Positions 5,725 through 5,815 of a DNA stretch of 5,815 nt are shown piece after piece. The stretch covers positions 1 to 5,815 of the forward strand of contig DAOWAL010000079.1 of assembly GCA_030634615.1 (NCBI GenBank), given 5' to 3'. Below the pieces are notes generated by a model. The model saw only the letters and a list, made by a program, of their open reading frames with translations, was not told where the DNA came from and searched no databases. This stretch comes from Candidatus Aenigmatarchaeota archaeon. Its GTDB lineage: Archaea > Aenigmatarchaeota > Aenigmatarchaeia > QMZP01 > QMZT01. The stretch's first letter is position 1, and each line of letters starts with the position of its first letter. The position numbers and the translations under genes were made by a program.

Positions 5725-5815
5725 CTATTCTGGCAGTGTTATAACTTCTTTACTGCTTTTTACGATGACCAGATAGTTGGACAGCAGAATAAAAGCTCCT
5801 CCCAATAATATGTTA
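5725..5815 (-). CDS. C-terminal fragment of a probable small membrane protein
   Basis: Only the last 29 codons are in the window, ending in TAG at 5725-5727. The visible peptide opens with a hydrophobic run (NILLGGAFILLSNYLVIV), consistent with one transmembrane helix, followed by a short polar tail KSSKEVITLPE. The other two minus-strand frames are less protein-like: each has a stop codon within about 70 bases. I do not recognise the family. The fragment is co-directional with tRNA-Val and ends 45 bases before it. The call rests on the open frame and hydrophobic pattern only, and the fragment is short enough to be chance. Confidence 0.5.
   Translation of the reverse strand, partial: NILLGGAFILLSNYLVIVKSSKEVITLPE

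Noticed and set aside
1..5815. CRISPR arrays, insertion sequences, long direct repeats, or a defence or biosynthetic gene cluster
   Set aside because: I saw no regularly spaced repeats, transposase motifs or cluster logic. The intein is the only mobile element I can support.

Overview
This window is archaeal chromosomal DNA. The evidence is an archaeal-type minichromosome maintenance (MCM) replicative helicase, a tRNA-Val gene without an encoded CCA end, TATA-box-like promoters at about -25 spacing, and an AT-rich base composition. The compact layout, short FKBP-type isomerase and Lys-rich proteins would fit a DPANN or other uncultured lineage, but the sequence alone does not fix the phylum.

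Layout from left to right. (1) Bases 1-264, minus strand: N-terminal 88 residues of an FKBP/SlyD-type peptidyl-prolyl isomerase, cut by the window edge. (2) Bases 265-399: a divergent promoter region with TATA-like boxes for both directions. (3) Bases 400-1263, plus strand: a PHP-domain metal-dependent phosphoesterase with all four metal-ligand motifs and three unusual Cys-Cys pairs. (4) Bases 1260-4574, minus strand: MCM helicase of 1104 codons, interrupted in its ATPase core by a 440-residue intein (2205-3524). The intein carries a LAGLIDADG (DOD) homing endonuclease and an apparent helix-turn-helix segment. Its predicted host protein after splicing is 664 residues. The PHP and MCM genes converge and share 4 bases at their stop codons. 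(5) Bases 4620-5582, minus strand: SDR-type L-threonine 3-dehydrogenase. (6) Bases 5607-5679, minus strand: tRNA-Val(UAC) with its own promoter. (7) Bases 5725-5815, minus strand: the C-terminal end of a probable small membrane protein, cut by the right edge.

The genes do not form one pathway. MCM is DNA replication, threonine dehydrogenase is amino-acid catabolism, the isomerase is protein folding, and the PHP protein is a phosphoesterase of unknown substrate. tRNA-Val, tdh and mcm lie in the same direction with short gaps and could be partly co-transcribed.

The most interesting point is the intein. Its block B has Asn where nearly all inteins have the catalytic His, while the endonuclease aspartates and the C-terminal splicing residues are intact. 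I do not see an undescribed multi-gene system here.
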